From assembly GCF_003258315.1 (NCBI RefSeq), contig NZ_CP030032.1:1-64000 (forward strand): 64,000 nt of DNA, read 5' to 3'. The translations under genes and the position numbers were made by a program. Every line of letters starts with the position of its first letter. Within the stretch, counting starts at the first letter, position 1. The notes beneath the pieces are model-generated. The model made no database searches and was not told the origin of the DNA. It saw only the letters and a list, made by a program, of their open reading frames with translations. This stretch comes from Bradymonas sediminis (lineage in GTDB: Bacteria; Myxococcota_A; Bradymonadia; Bradymonadales; Bradymonadaceae). Of this stretch, positions 19,001 to 26,319 are shown in pieces.

Positions 19001-21804
19001 CTGATCTGTCCGTCCAGATCGCCCAGCGCTTCATAATGCTCGCGGAGTTCCTGGGCGATATCGCGCGGATCTTCGACCACCTGGCTCAGCTTTGTGAGGC
19101 TGTCGACCGCCATCTCGCGGTCCTCCAGCGGGTCGGTGGCGATGTCGGCGATGCGCCGGTAGAGCACGCGTTTTCGGGCGTCACCGGGCTCGGCTTCGGC
19201 CGCCACGTTCAGCAGGTGGCAGAGTTCTTTGAGCTCATCGCGTTGGGCGTAGAGGGCCTGGAGCGGGTCGAGGTCCTCGCTCTTGATATAGATATCGGTC
19301 AGGCGGCCCAAGGCTTCCTGGTCGTCGGCGTCTTCGTCTAGCAGGGTTTGCCAGATGCGCGCGGCGCTGGTCGGGTCGTCGTTTTGCGACTCGTGCAGGC
19401 GCGCGGCTTCGCGCAATGCGTCGCTTCGAACCGTGGCGCTGTCGGCGTCTGCGTCGTTCTTCGCGGCCAGGGCAGCCTTCGCTTCAAGGGTCCTGGCGAG
19501 CTGGGCGAAGTCGTCGTTTCGCCGATGGATAAACTCTAATTTCCCAATGAGTTCCGCATCTTCGGGGCGAAGCTCTTGGAGTTTGACGAGCACCTTGACG
19601 ATGCGGTCGGGGTCGCGAAGGCGGTCTTCGGCAAGCTCGAGGAGCTCTTCGAGATGCGCCTCTTGTTCCAGGACCGGGGTCTGCTCGAGGGCGCTGAATT
19701 TCAGGTCAAAGAGGGACTCATAGTCGCGGCGCTTCTCGTAAATTTCGGCCAGGCGCGCGCGCACGGGGGCGTGGTCGGGCTGAATCTCGAGGACCCGCTC
19801 CAGGTGCGGCAGCGCCTGGGTGACATTGCGCAGGCTCTCCTGCCAGATGTCGGCGACCTGCAAGAAGAGGCCGAGCGCTTCGTTGCGCTCATCGCGCTCA
19901 AGCAGCAATTCGGCGCGCTCCTGCAGCAGGGTCGCGAGGTCATTCCAACGCCGCCCCGCGGCGAGCTTGTCTTTGAGCTCGTCGAAGGCAGCCTGGTGGT
20001 CGGGCTCAAGCTCCATGATGGCGGTCAGCGTATTGATGACCATCGTGTCGAGGCCGAGCTCATCGCGATAGATCTCGGCGATGCGCTCGAGCAGGAGCAC
20101 GCGCGCTTCACGGTTCTGTGCGCCGGTTTCTGCCTCGGTTTCTTCGAGGGCGCGCACGCGGTCTTTGAGGAAGTCGACCAGCGCGTTCCATTTGCCGTTC
20201 TCTTCGTAGAGGCGGCGCAGTTGCTCGCGGGCCTGGGGGTGGCTTTGGAATTCGCGCTCGAAATTTTTCCAGACGTCGATGGCCTTCTCGGGGCTGTCCA
20301 TCTGAACTTCGGCGATGTGGGCGAGGCGAGCGCTTAATTCGAGCGACTCGGCCTCGTTTTCGCTGTCTCGCTGGCGGCTATTGAGCAGCGAGAAGAGTTT
20401 TCGCCATTCGCCATTTTGCTGATAATAATCCTCGTAAAACGCCAGCATATCGGCCTGCTCGGCGTCGAGCAGCTTGATGCGTTTGAAATAATATTCTGCG
20501 TTCTTTGAGTCGCCCAGATCCTGCCAATACAGATTGGCCAGCTCGACCATCGTCTCGAGCTCGCCGTCCTTTTTGCGCAGATATTTGACCGACGTGGACA
20601 GGATTTCTGCGAGCTCCTCAAGGGCGCTCTCAGCGCGGAGTTGGTCGCGCACGACCGCGAGCGCGTCGAGGTTGTCGGGCTCTTTTTTGAGGGTCTTTCG
20701 GGCTTTGTCAAAGTCGTTGAGGTTCGCGGTGTCCTCGTCTTCGTCCGCTTCGCTGGCCGCTGCCGAGAGCATCGACTCGACTTCGCTGACCTCGCCGCCG
20801 TCAGCGGCGAGGGAGTCCTCGTCAAGGGGGTCGCTGGCGGAGTCTTCGGCGAGTGAATCAGCTTCGCTGACTTCACTAACTTCGCTGACTTCACTAACGT
20901 CGCTGTCTTCATTTTCAGCCGCGTCCGCTTCGCTCGGCGCTCCGGATTCTTCGGGAGTGTCCGCCTGGTCCAGGGGCTCTTCACCCTGGGCAAGCGTCTC
21001 GTTGGCCTCGGCCAGAAACGCGCGCAGCTCGGGGTGCTCGGGCTCAAATTGGAGCCCCTGTTCGGCGAGCTTCGCGGACTCTTCGAGCGCGCCACCCTCG
21101 CGATATTGCTCAAGTTTTGCGGCCTGAAGTAGGGCGTCGGCGGCGTGTTTTTTCTGACCGCTTTGCGCCGCCTGATGACCCTCACGCACCTTGTCTTTGA
21201 CCGTGGCCTCGACGCTGCCGCCGGCCTGGTAGATATCCTGGATGAAGTTGGCCATCTCATGCGCGGGATCATTTTCCAGCACGCGCGCCAGGATGCTCAG
21301 GGCCTCGTCGCGGCTGCCGAGGAAATCCCCGTGCACCTGGGCCATGCGCACCAGCACCTGATTCTTGGCGGCGGCCTCTTTTTTGACGCCGCATTCGAGA
21401 TCATAGATCAGCAAAACGCGCTGAAATTGCCCCGACTGGCGGTAGACGCCGCGGGCTCGGTCGAGGCTAAGGGTGTCTTCGGGATAGGTTTGGAACGCCT
21501 TTTGGTAGGCGGCCATGCCGTCGTCATGGTTGTCGTGGTGCTTGTAGAGCACGTCGCCAAGGGCAACCAAAATGGCGGATTTCTCTTTGCTATTCTCCTC
21601 GGCGTCGGCGAGCTCGCGCAACACGAAGATCAGTTGGGAGAAGTCCTGTTCGGCGTCGAGATGATCGCTGAATTTCTCGTAATGCCAGCGCAGCCGGCGC
21701 CAATCGCCACTGGCGGCGTATTGGTCGGCGAGTGCGTCGAAGGCTTCACGGTTGGAAGGATCGCTTTTGAGCGTTTGCTGCAATTCGCGGATCTCTTCAT
21801 TCAT
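10051..21804 (-). CDS. Giant tetratricopeptide-repeat protein (3917 residues)
   Basis: One uninterrupted frame of 11.75 kb. There is no signal peptide or membrane segment, so it is probably cytoplasmic. Residues 1-270 contain TPR-like helices. Residues about 275-362 are an acidic low-complexity linker rich in Ser, Glu and Asp, including four VSE units. The remaining about 3550 residues are helical repeats with a period of about 74 residues, i.e. two TPR-like helix pairs per unit. Typical elements are LAxxxxxxLxDxxxAIxxYRxxLxxxPxHxxALxAL and LYxxxxxWxxLxxxLxxR. That gives close to 48 units. TPR arrays are protein-binding scaffolds, and nothing catalytic is visible. AGGG precedes the ATG. Very similar repeats also invite recombination, yet the frame is intact. 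Confidence 0.9.
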   Translation of the reverse strand: MNEEIRELQQTLKSDPSNREAFDALADQYAASGDWRRLRWHYEKFSDHLDAEQDFSQLIFVLRELADAEENSKEKSAILVALGDVLYKHHDNHDDGMAAYQKAFQTYPEDTLSLDRARGVYRQSGQFQRVLLIYDLECGVKKEAAAKNQVLVRMAQVHGDFLGSRDEALSILARVLENDPAHEMANFIQDIYQAGGSVEATVKDKVREGHQAAQSGQKKHAADALLQAAKLEQYREGGALEESAKLAEQGLQFEPEHPELRAFLAEANETLAQGEEPLDQADTPEESGAPSEADAAENEDSDVSEVSEVSEVSEADSLAEDSASDPLDEDSLAADGGEVSEVESMLSAAASEADEDEDTANLNDFDKARKTLKKEPDNLDALAVVRDQLRAESALEELAEILSTSVKYLRKKDGELETMVELANLYWQDLGDSKNAEYYFKRIKLLDAEQADMLAFYEDYYQQNGEWRKLFSLLNSRQRDSENEAESLELSARLAHIAEVQMDSPEKAIDVWKNFEREFQSHPQAREQLRRLYEENGKWNALVDFLKDRVRALEETEAETGAQNREARVLLLERIAEIYRDELGLDTMVINTLTAIMELEPDHQAAFDELKDKLAAGRRWNDLATLLQERAELLLERDERNEALGLFLQVADIWQESLRNVTQALPHLERVLEIQPDHAPVRARLAEIYEKRRDYESLFDLKFSALEQTPVLEQEAHLEELLELAEDRLRDPDRIVKVLVKLQELRPEDAELIGKLEFIHRRNDDFAQLARTLEAKAALAAKNDADADSATVRSDALREAARLHESQNDDPTSAARIWQTLLDEDADDQEALGRLTDIYIKSEDLDPLQALYAQRDELKELCHLLNVAAEAEPGDARKRVLYRRIADIATDPLEDREMAVDSLTKLSQVVEDPRDIAQELREHYEALGDLDGQISATHLRLKHAEDDAQRFEALHTLGNLARKNDDQPGALEWLLQAATLRPGADDVLDEAEEVARDSASMGLFVEHIELVADEVAEPKEDGDDAANAALSARLWQRIGRVLRDDQENYAGALTYFELLRDQDPSDLDTLDALEELYELTEQPEKRIEVLRDTIDILSSNGAERVDLVDQLAKIADVQRTHLDESDAARSTYAEILDLEPNHLGALRGRRGLHCDNEEWHEVVDSLRHEIGLLSLDASDARTKAQMELADTLRLRLDDPRESIHYYGQVLAEQPQHEGAVTAVEELLSEPTLAREAALMLEPIFRDTERPAQLARALEARRAISDDRFEEAEILDELIPLYHEKLDQTEKAFEHACRQFELDPGREEIWLRVEQLGAKLNRWATIEEVFSAHANENEEKSGSFTNINLLRHLAAIREYQLRKPEEALSAWKQVHAAEPTDPAVIDALERLYRQLGREKELVDVLDIRENLGDNDATRIEILSEIALLSETALDDRPRAIDAYRRVLLLEEDHPEAVDALARLYAETEAWLDLDELYVAQADLAMDPDRRRHFLLNLGKIRAEHLADSDGSADILSQLLREDPSDAEATAALESLDTALLAQNIRKELRFDIARTLEPVYRTGEAFPKLAGVLETQAEHTLEVFEKVALLDELTGIYLEELDDSETGLSALQRAVLADPDDAARRERLVEVAAELDELESAASTLEDAALEADILSSGPIYRQLGALYEDKLQQAGRAVDAYERALEQDESDEQSLLALERLFQNTGRSEDLAANLRRQVPFADSARRTELLSRAATLFEDVLDRPDDAAQTYHDLLQEQPDSADAFDGLERVYSAGERWIDLSEVLRNRADATYQDAERIAALERLAEVQANQLHDRHEAITVHREILGLNPQHHGSLDALTAFFEEDAQWHELADILRSKLAATTPQEGEEFDALQLKLAGVLRGQLFDIDGALELYRAVLQRTSGHPEAVAALRELLDDDNYAAQITGDLVTYYRANDEFDALIEVFETRVAKSYEPSEKAEFLEKIARVWADDLKQPGRAIDPMGDAWKLEPRRNDLQEALLDLCSMSAAAAGEDGEAAVWARLSEIYEDVLAEVNAPEQRLDLHLALAQLYRDQLDDAPQVETHFREVLALDPRHELAYHALESLLISQDRWVDFIELLERKFDVYISEDINEGVETLLRIASVQEEQLEDGFSAADTYRRVLDIEENDPSAKRALSRLFRAQERWQDLCDHLRDCIALTHDGDEIVALKQELGDILREQMDDPVEALEVYRQVLDERDANPETIAALEQLFADTAQPELRADIARVIEPYYRQNDAHAQLIEVLEARAESASSPEDTNAYLLEAAQLAEAELSDAPRAAGILTQLFQHAPQERHVRVQLHRLQVQLGDWTEFSDLYREVLATNFEVDDALRVELLCEQAAIFEERLQDFDEARRTYGEVLLFSVDHAPAIDATERLLARTESWPELAEFYRDRADAAADPLEARRWLERLATLYEEILNELDEAIAVYGRIYDLEPADSPIQQTLARLYGHAHRWHDLADLYRQRIDASLDPQLTMELRFQLAGLLEGELDLIEDALQIYRDILADNPDHPETLRALEGLQRDLSSRDDERAQYRPQVIDLLLEHYNEKNHWRRIADLLEEKEKLAVDADGQVSTLSEMAELIQRSANDDADRMRALVKLTRAFCIDPSNDSLRERVNERAEQLDAWERVVPILLQGLENTDNPDTQASLLIAIAETYAGPLEDRGSAITAYQQAVDINDDPRALGQLQRLYGELELWEPLVLVLKRRLDNEFDGDTRNNLLKRIAMIYDEILESPEGAIGAYEDLRSEDPGEISVLDALARLYRQEEQWADLEEVLRASADMVEDDQARGELLVKLAAIQDDKLDNSIDAITTYRAVVAQDPGNKDAVRALSRLYEGSQNWPELLDNLTLEAEFVDADDHDALSTLDMRRAIVLMDKLNASREALDPLRRILERDPGNLDAREAVTELLEHPDTRREAAQILQKIYRDAEEFETLKDLYERRLSYLEEPELRAEVYMELAALHEDQFGSTQMAFITLSRAFGELPAFEFIRLDLERLSRSLGNADELAATYEDTLEAAVLDPDAELALRKRTGEIYALELEDYPAAITQFEAALRIDEYDRDALDALDRLYQQASRWEELAEVLQTRLAVSDPEQLNDVRFRLAYLNEVVFQQYHEALELYRPIIVEEPAHRGALEGLSRMTGVPELLREICELLEPSYESLEAHEALAELYELKLEVADSSAERAELYRRIAELQVNELENIYSGYAYLGRALREDPHDIDVQKRLETLAAEHELHDQLVALYEDIVDTLDDPVRLCELALHAADDALNVLEEPKRAGRLYNIVLDIEHENARALNALETIARQQDDPVALEAVLHRKVESLFDPDARKKALLELGEVRMRLEMFDQAIDCYNEALTLDEADLEVLHQLVALYEITEQYNDLVGTLERLAGYIKDTDEKRLLYVRIGQYTRHFIDAPDRSIDAYRNADAIDPGRPEVLSALEGLYEKTEQWPQLLDTVERQLQALDASESDDDEARGQSSEHLRLYVQRARVSYAHFNQTQEAIEDYQRAFAIQKDSPLVVEALDELYRSEGRWQDLMDLYTEQLQVVTDQNRLLELHIEMADIYRAHLDDEARALELLDMVLEIHPANARALHVLQSLHEQRGDWSKVAEVLSRKSAHATEDDKLALTLERAALFEHKLSDIDAAAQAYVEVLEVAPAHPEALAKLKELYEANRDYGQLYAILEHESLLVEGEPARIALLLEMAELAGSRLDSPSLRVEALEKAYAAQPDNLDIVEPLLDAYISGEDFARAEPLLNEIIETLNRDRRMAEVVRFEHLKGKLAEQKGDLDAAKAAYEAAHKVDATYVPNLLSLGKILVTTEDWDAALKIFQTLLLHQMSIKDSAQKVDLYYYLGRVRLQKGDARRAKDMFNRALGIDPEHTPSKDALASL
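20863..20898 (-). repeat. Exact 18-bp tandem duplication inside the giant gene
   Basis: TTCGCTGACTTCACTAAC occurs twice in a row (20863-20880 and 20881-20898, plus-strand reading). It encodes VSE four times in the acidic linker, so copy-number changes stay in frame. Confidence 0.9.
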
Positions 21805-22439
21805 ATCGGGCCCTATTTCCGAGCAAAATCCGAGCGTTGAGCTCGGGTTTATTAAGTTGTGACATATGGCGGTGAAGTCGAGCGGAGCGTATCAGACCAA
21901 CGCGCGCATTGGCAACGGGGTATGCGGGCGTTTTCGCGTCGAAATATCCCGCGCGAGACATGTTGGCCGGCCCCGATTTGCAGCTCAAATCTACCTCATT
22001 GGTGTGATAAATAAACAGAGAAACGTGTCGGGCTATGATTTAGTCGGGTTTTTGATGTTGTTTATTGCCCAATTAAATCAATGGTTTATGGGGTTTGGTT
22101 TCTTCGCTGGCGAGCAATCCGGCAGGACCCACGCGACGAATCGCTCCCTATCGTTGAGCGCTGCTCCGGGGGGGGAGCCGGCAAGGCTGAGGCGGCGCCC
22201 GAGTGGGGGGCGCGCGCTGAATCGCTACGGGCCAGTGAGCGCCGTATTGTTGGTTGCGCCGCCGCGTGCTAATTTCGGCCGCTATCGGTTTCTTTCTGTG
22301 GGGGCGGGGGCTTTGGGTGCCTCGGGATCTTTTGGGGCTGCCGAAGCATAAGTTGTAGCCGCGCTTGGTTTCAGAGTGCGAAGTGAATAACATGGGCGAC
22401 AGGTGCTCATGAACTCTGGCGGAAATCTGTGGAGTAGGC
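21805..22439. other. 635-base divergent intergenic region
   Basis: It separates the minus-strand giant gene from the plus-strand cyclase gene and must hold both promoters. A relatively AT-rich patch spans about 22000-22090. A weak promoter-like pair, TTGGTT then TAACAT with a 17-base spacer, precedes the cyclase start. An open frame at 21866-22351 has Gly/Arg/Ala-rich composition and no recognisable ribosome-binding site, so I do not call it. No tRNA or DnaA-box cluster was seen. Confidence 0.5.
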
Positions 22440-23432
22440 ATGTCCGAGGACGATAAGTTGAAGAGTATTGGGGAGTTCGCGGACGATATTACCGCGGATG
22501 TTGCCTACGATTTGGTCGAAGAGTCATTCGCCGACCAGGAGACACGCGCGGCCTGTTTGCTCTTTTTGACCGGGCCGATGATGGGCCACTATATCTCGCT
22601 TGGGGAGCACGCCCGCGAGGTCGGGCGCTCGGATGAGTCCGATATCATCATCAACGACAAGGGCGTCTCGCGCCGGCACGCGTGTTTTTATCTGCGCCCC
22701 AACCGCATGGGGGACCCGGATGGCTTCGTCGAAGACCTCGGCAGCTCGAACGGTGTCTACGTCAACGGCGAGCGCATCCAGGGGGCCCACCAACTGCATC
22801 AGGGCGATAAGATTACCCTGGGGACCGAGACGATCTTGCGCTTCACCTATCAGGACGAGGTGGACCAGGCGTTTCAAAAGCGTCTCTTAGACGCCGCGAT
22901 CAACGACGGGCTCACCGGGATGCGAAATCGGGCGTATTTCGACCAAAAGATTAAGGCTGAATTCGAATACGCCGCGCGCTACGGCGCGACCTTGTCCGTG
23001 ATCATTTTCGATATCGATTATTTTAAGCAGATTAACGACGCCCACGGCCATGTGGTGGGCGATGCGGTGCTCGCGCGTCTTGGGGCGTGCATGCTCGAGG
23101 CGGTACGGGAAGAGGATTTTCTGGCGCGCTATGGCGGCGAGGAGTTCGCGATGATCTGTCGGGAGTTGACCGCGGAGCAGGGATTTAAGGCGGCCGAGCG
23201 ATTGCGGAAATTGGTCGAGTCCGAGAGCTTTAGGCACGGCGAAGTTGAGCTGGAGTTGACCGTGAGCGCGGGCGTGGCCTCTTATCCTGAGATCCCCGCC
23301 CAGACGCATGTGGAGCTTATCTCGGCCGCCGATGAGGCGCTCTACCGGGCAAAGTCCATCGGGCGAAATCGCACCCTCTTGGCCGCGGGTCACGCCCGCG
23401 AGCCGGTGGAGGCGCAGGAGATGGGTGAATGA
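22440..23432 (+). CDS. FHA-GGDEF protein, probable diguanylate cyclase
   Basis: A 330-residue soluble protein that should make cyclic di-GMP from two GTP. An N-terminal FHA domain (about 55-137) has GRS (62-64), SRRH (77-80) and SSNG (102-105), the residues that bind phosphothreonine. The GGDEF domain (about 155-315) has DIDYFKQIND (191-200) and an intact active site GGEEF (232-236). The product-inhibition site RxxD (Arg223-Asp226) lies exactly five residues before it. FHA binding to a phosphorylated partner may position or switch the cyclase. GGAG precedes the ATG. The gene converges on the aldehyde dehydrogenase gene. Confidence 0.93.
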   Translation: MSEDDKLKSIGEFADDITADVAYDLVEESFADQETRAACLLFLTGPMMGHYISLGEHAREVGRSDESDIIINDKGVSRRHACFYLRPNRMGDPDGFVEDLGSSNGVYVNGERIQGAHQLHQGDKITLGTETILRFTYQDEVDQAFQKRLLDAAINDGLTGMRNRAYFDQKIKAEFEYAARYGATLSVIIFDIDYFKQINDAHGHVVGDAVLARLGACMLEAVREEDFLARYGGEEFAMICRELTAEQGFKAAERLRKLVESESFRHGEVELELTVSAGVASYPEIPAQTHVELISAADEALYRAKSIGRNRTLLAAGHAREPVEAQEMGE

Positions 23433-23437
23433 CGCCT

Positions 23438-23458
23438 CGGGCGGTGTTTCGCCGCCCG
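23438..23458. terminator. Possible bidirectional terminator
   Basis: CGGGCGG (23438-23444) pairs with CCGCCCG (23452-23458) around a 7-base loop in the 28-base gap between two convergent genes. The T-tracts are weak. Confidence 0.5.
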
Positions 23459-23460
23459 GG

Positions 23461-24825
23461 TTATTTGACCCAGACCGTCTTCTTATTCACGAATTCCAAA
23501 ATACCAAAGCGGCTTAATTCCCGGCCATAGCCCGAGTCTTTGATGCCGCCGAAGGGGAGCCTCGGGTCGCTCTTGACGATGCCGTTGATGGAGACATGCC
23601 CGGCCTCGATCTGCTCGGCCAATTTCAGGCCGTGGGTCGATGATTCGGTCCAGATCGAGGCGCCCAGCCCGTAGGGGGTGTTGTTGGCCAACTCGATGGC
23701 GGCGCTGGTGTCGGCGACGCGCGCCACCGCGGCGACCGGTCCGAAGGTCTCTTCGGCGAAGCATTCCATCGTGGCGTCGCAGTCGACCAGCAGGGTCGCC
23801 GGATAATAAAATCCGTCGGTCTCCGGCAGCTCGCCGCCGAGCACGCATCGCGCGCCCTGGGCGATGCTCTTCTGAACCTGGTCGTGCAGGGCCTGGCGCA
23901 GGTCGTCGCGGGCCATCGGGCCCAGGTCGGTGTCCTCGTCGTTTGGATCGCCCATCTTCTGGGCGGCCAATGCTTGGTGGAAGCCCGTGACGAAATCATC
24001 GTAGACGCTGTCTTCGACGATGAATCGCTTCGCCGCGATGCAGCTCTGCCCATTATTGATCATACGCCCGACGACCGCCTGCTCGATGGCCGCGTCGAGG
24101 TCGCAGTCGGCCAGCACAATAAAGGGGTCTGAGCCGCCCAATTCCAGCACGCATGGCTTGAGGTGGGCGCCGGCCAGGGCGGCGACGGCGCGGCCGGCCT
24201 TGACCGACCCCGTTAAGCTGACGCCCTTGACGCGCGGGTCTGCGATGACCTGCTCGGCAGTTTCGTTCTCGATAAAAAGGCTTTGAAAGACGCCCGTGGG
24301 GAAGCCGGCGTCTTTGAAGAGTCGGTGCAGCGCCGTGGCGCAGCCCCCCGCGTTGGCCGAGTGCGATAGGAGCCCCACGTTGCCCGCCATCAGGTGCGGC
24401 GCGGCGAAGCGGATGACCTGCCAGAATGGGAAGTTCCAGGGCATGACCGCGAAGATCGTGCCCAGCGGGTCAAAGCGGATGAGCGCGCGCGACCCGTCGC
24501 TCTGCATCTCTTCGGTCTGTAAAAAGCGGGAGGCGTGTTCGGCAAAATAGGCGCATGTCCAGGCGCATTTTTCGACCTCGCTGCGGGCCTGCGCGATGGG
24601 TTTGCCCATCTCGTCGGTCATCAGCTCGGCGTATTCTTCGCTGCGCTCGCGCAGCAGCTCAGCCACCCGATTCATCAGGCGGCTGCGCTCGGCGAAGCTG
24701 GTCCAGCGCCAGTTTTCAAAGCCCCTCGCCGCACGCGTCAACTTGCGCTCCAGCGAGGCCGCGTCATCGAGTGGGTATTCGGCAAATGCTTCGGCCGTCG
24801 CAGGGTTGATTGAGCGAATCGACAT
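23461..24825 (-). CDS. NAD(P)-dependent aldehyde dehydrogenase, succinate-semialdehyde dehydrogenase-like
   Basis: A 454-residue ALDH-superfamily enzyme that oxidises an aldehyde to an acid. The nucleophile is Cys262 in NNGQSC and the general base is Glu228 in LELGGSDP. The cofactor and active-site segments MPWNFPFW (about 128-135) and SLTGSVKAG are present. [13 protein letters not shown] near the C-terminus and the overall length fit the YneI/GabD-like branch that uses succinate semialdehyde, but substrate is not provable here. I start at the ATG at 24825; a TTG 42 bases upstream adds residues that do not match the family. No gab-pathway partner is adjacent. Confidence 0.88.
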   Translation of the reverse strand: MSIRSINPATAEAFAEYPLDDAASLERKLTRAARGFENWRWTSFAERSRLMNRVAELLRERSEEYAELMTDEMGKPIAQARSEVEKCAWTCAYFAEHASRFLQTEEMQSDGSRALIRFDPLGTIFAVMPWNFPFWQVIRFAAPHLMAGNVGLLSHSANAGGCATALHRLFKDAGFPTGVFQSLFIENETAEQVIADPRVKGVSLTGSVKAGRAVAALAGAHLKPCVLELGGSDPFIVLADCDLDAAIEQAVVGRMINNGQSCIAAKRFIVEDSVYDDFVTGFHQALAAQKMGDPNDEDTDLGPMARDDLRQALHDQVQKSIAQGARCVLGGELPETDGFYYPATLLVDCDATMECFAEETFGPVAAVARVADTSAAIELANNTPYGLGASIWTESSTHGLKLAEQIEAGHVSINGIVKSDPRLPFGGIKDSGYGRELSRFGILEFVNKKTVWVK

Positions 24826-24889
24826 GGCTGCACTCGTGCAATGAGGGGCTGAACGCGGCGACGACAAGCGTCGCCGGGCGGTGAGTACC

Positions 24890-25999
24890 TTATTTGATAT
24901 TCTCGAGGTGAAGCGTGATCTTCTGCGATGCGTGCAACTCGCTCAGCAGATCAGACAGGGCCTTCTGGACCTGGTCATTGCGCATCTTGTTCTCGAGGCG
25001 GGTTTCGACCTTATCAAAGGCGATGACCCCGGCCTCGCGGTGGTCGAGCTTCTGGATGATATGCCAGCCGAATTGGGTGCGAACCGGCTCGGAGATGGCA
25101 TTTTTCTCCAGCGTGAACGCGACCTTTTCGAATTCAGGGACCATCTGCTGGCGGCCAAACCATCCGAGGTCGCCGCCGTTGCGCGCGCCCAGCGGGCCTT
25201 CGGAGAGCTCCGCTGCGAGCGCGGCGAAGTCGGCGTCGGGGGCCGACGCTTTGGTTTGAATCTCAGCGGCTCGTTTGCGCGCGGACTCCCATCCCGCCTC
25301 GTCGGCGTCCTCGGGGACCTTGATGAGAATATGGCGAGCGTGGACCTGCTCCGGTTGCTCGAATGCCTCGGGGTTTTCGTCGTAGAAAGCCCGGATTTCC
25401 TCGGCGGTGGGGTAGGTCATGCCGTTGTCGGCCAGGAGTTGCTCGATCGCCAGGGATTCGCGCACCGACTCGTAGAACTCCTCTTTGGAGATGCCGAGCT
25501 GGGCGACCAGGGTGTCAAGCGAGCCCATCTGTCCGTCGACGCCTTGGTTTGCCGCGGCAAATTCCGCCCGGATCTGGTCGACGCGCGCGTCGACCTTCTC
25601 GTCGGCGATTTTGATATCGGCGCGCTTTACGGCGTTATCGATAAGGGTCTTGTCGACGATCTTATTGACGATCTGGCCGCTGAGCTGGCTGAGCAGTTGC
25701 GGCGGCACCTGGCCGGAGGCGACAATCTTGCTGACTTCTTTGTTGAAGGTCTCGGCGGTGATCGGCTCGCCGTCGACTTCGGCCACGGGGCCGGTGGCCT
25801 GCGGGACTTTTGCTTCTTCGGCGGCCTCGCCGTCTGCCTGGCCATCCTGGGCGCCCGCGGCGGTCGCGGATTCCTCGTCCTGGGCCGAGGCATAGTCATG
25901 GGCCGGGCCCTGATCGGGCACATCCGGCGTGGAGGAGCACGCAGCTCCGGCGAAGGTTAAGCAGAGGCCGACAACGATGAGCTTCAGACGATTCGCCAT
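24890..25999 (-). CDS. Parvulin-type peptidyl-prolyl isomerase lipoprotein (PpiC/PrsA/SurA-like)
   Basis: A 369-residue lipoprotein with lipobox GAAC. An acidic, Ala-rich linker (about 25-65) is followed by a SurA-type N-terminal chaperone region (about 70-205, with VAEVDGEPITAETF). A full parvulin domain follows (about 215-320), with HARHILIKV, GGDLGWFGR and FGWHIIQ. It should help proteins fold at the periplasmic face of a membrane. Parvulins of this type isomerise Xaa-Pro bonds. GGAG lies just before the ATG. A second SurA-like lipoprotein is encoded at 43106-44509. Confidence 0.88.
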   Translation of the reverse strand: MANRLKLIVVGLCLTFAGAACSSTPDVPDQGPAHDYASAQDEESATAAGAQDGQADGEAAEEAKVPQATGPVAEVDGEPITAETFNKEVSKIVASGQVPPQLLSQLSGQIVNKIVDKTLIDNAVKRADIKIADEKVDARVDQIRAEFAAANQGVDGQMGSLDTLVAQLGISKEEFYESVRESLAIEQLLADNGMTYPTAEEIRAFYDENPEAFEQPEQVHARHILIKVPEDADEAGWESARKRAAEIQTKASAPDADFAALAAELSEGPLGARNGGDLGWFGRQQMVPEFEKVAFTLEKNAISEPVRTQFGWHIIQKLDHREAGVIAFDKVETRLENKMRNDQVQKALSDLLSELHASQKITLHLENIK

Positions 26000-26319
26000 G
26001 CAATAGGCTCCAAAAAAAGTATCTCAAGGCAACGACACAAAAATGTCGAAGGTGCGGTTTATGGACGGATTGGCCTAGCATTATCGCATCCTGCGAGCAA
26101 CCCGGGACGCAATTGCGCCTACCGTTGCCAAGTGGATACACCGATCGGGTCGGGTCAAGTGCCAGCCCGAGGCGCTTGCCTGCACTCAGAAATTTTGACA
26201 CCTATTAGCGCGCTCAAAGAGGTATGGGTATTTCGGGGAGTAAAACGATGCCTTGTTTCGGCCTGGGCGATGGGATTATTGGCGATGTATTCAGCGGTAT
26301 AATGCGAAGGGATTTCAAC
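26000..26319. other. 320-base divergent intergenic region
   Basis: It separates two divergent lipoprotein genes. On the plus strand a perfect -10 hexamer TATAAT (26298-26303) lies 17 bases before the downstream start, but no good -35 is in place. If it is used, the leader would be about ten bases. No other structure was recognised. Confidence 0.4.

Noticed and set aside
22000-22090. AT-rich patch considered as a replication origin
   Set aside because: No DnaA-box cluster could be seen, and the AT content is what a divergent promoter region would show.
21866-22351. Possible gene of 161 codons in the gap before the cyclase gene
   Set aside because: No ribosome-binding site, no recognisable domain and Arg/Gly/Ala-rich tail typical of non-coding GC-rich DNA.
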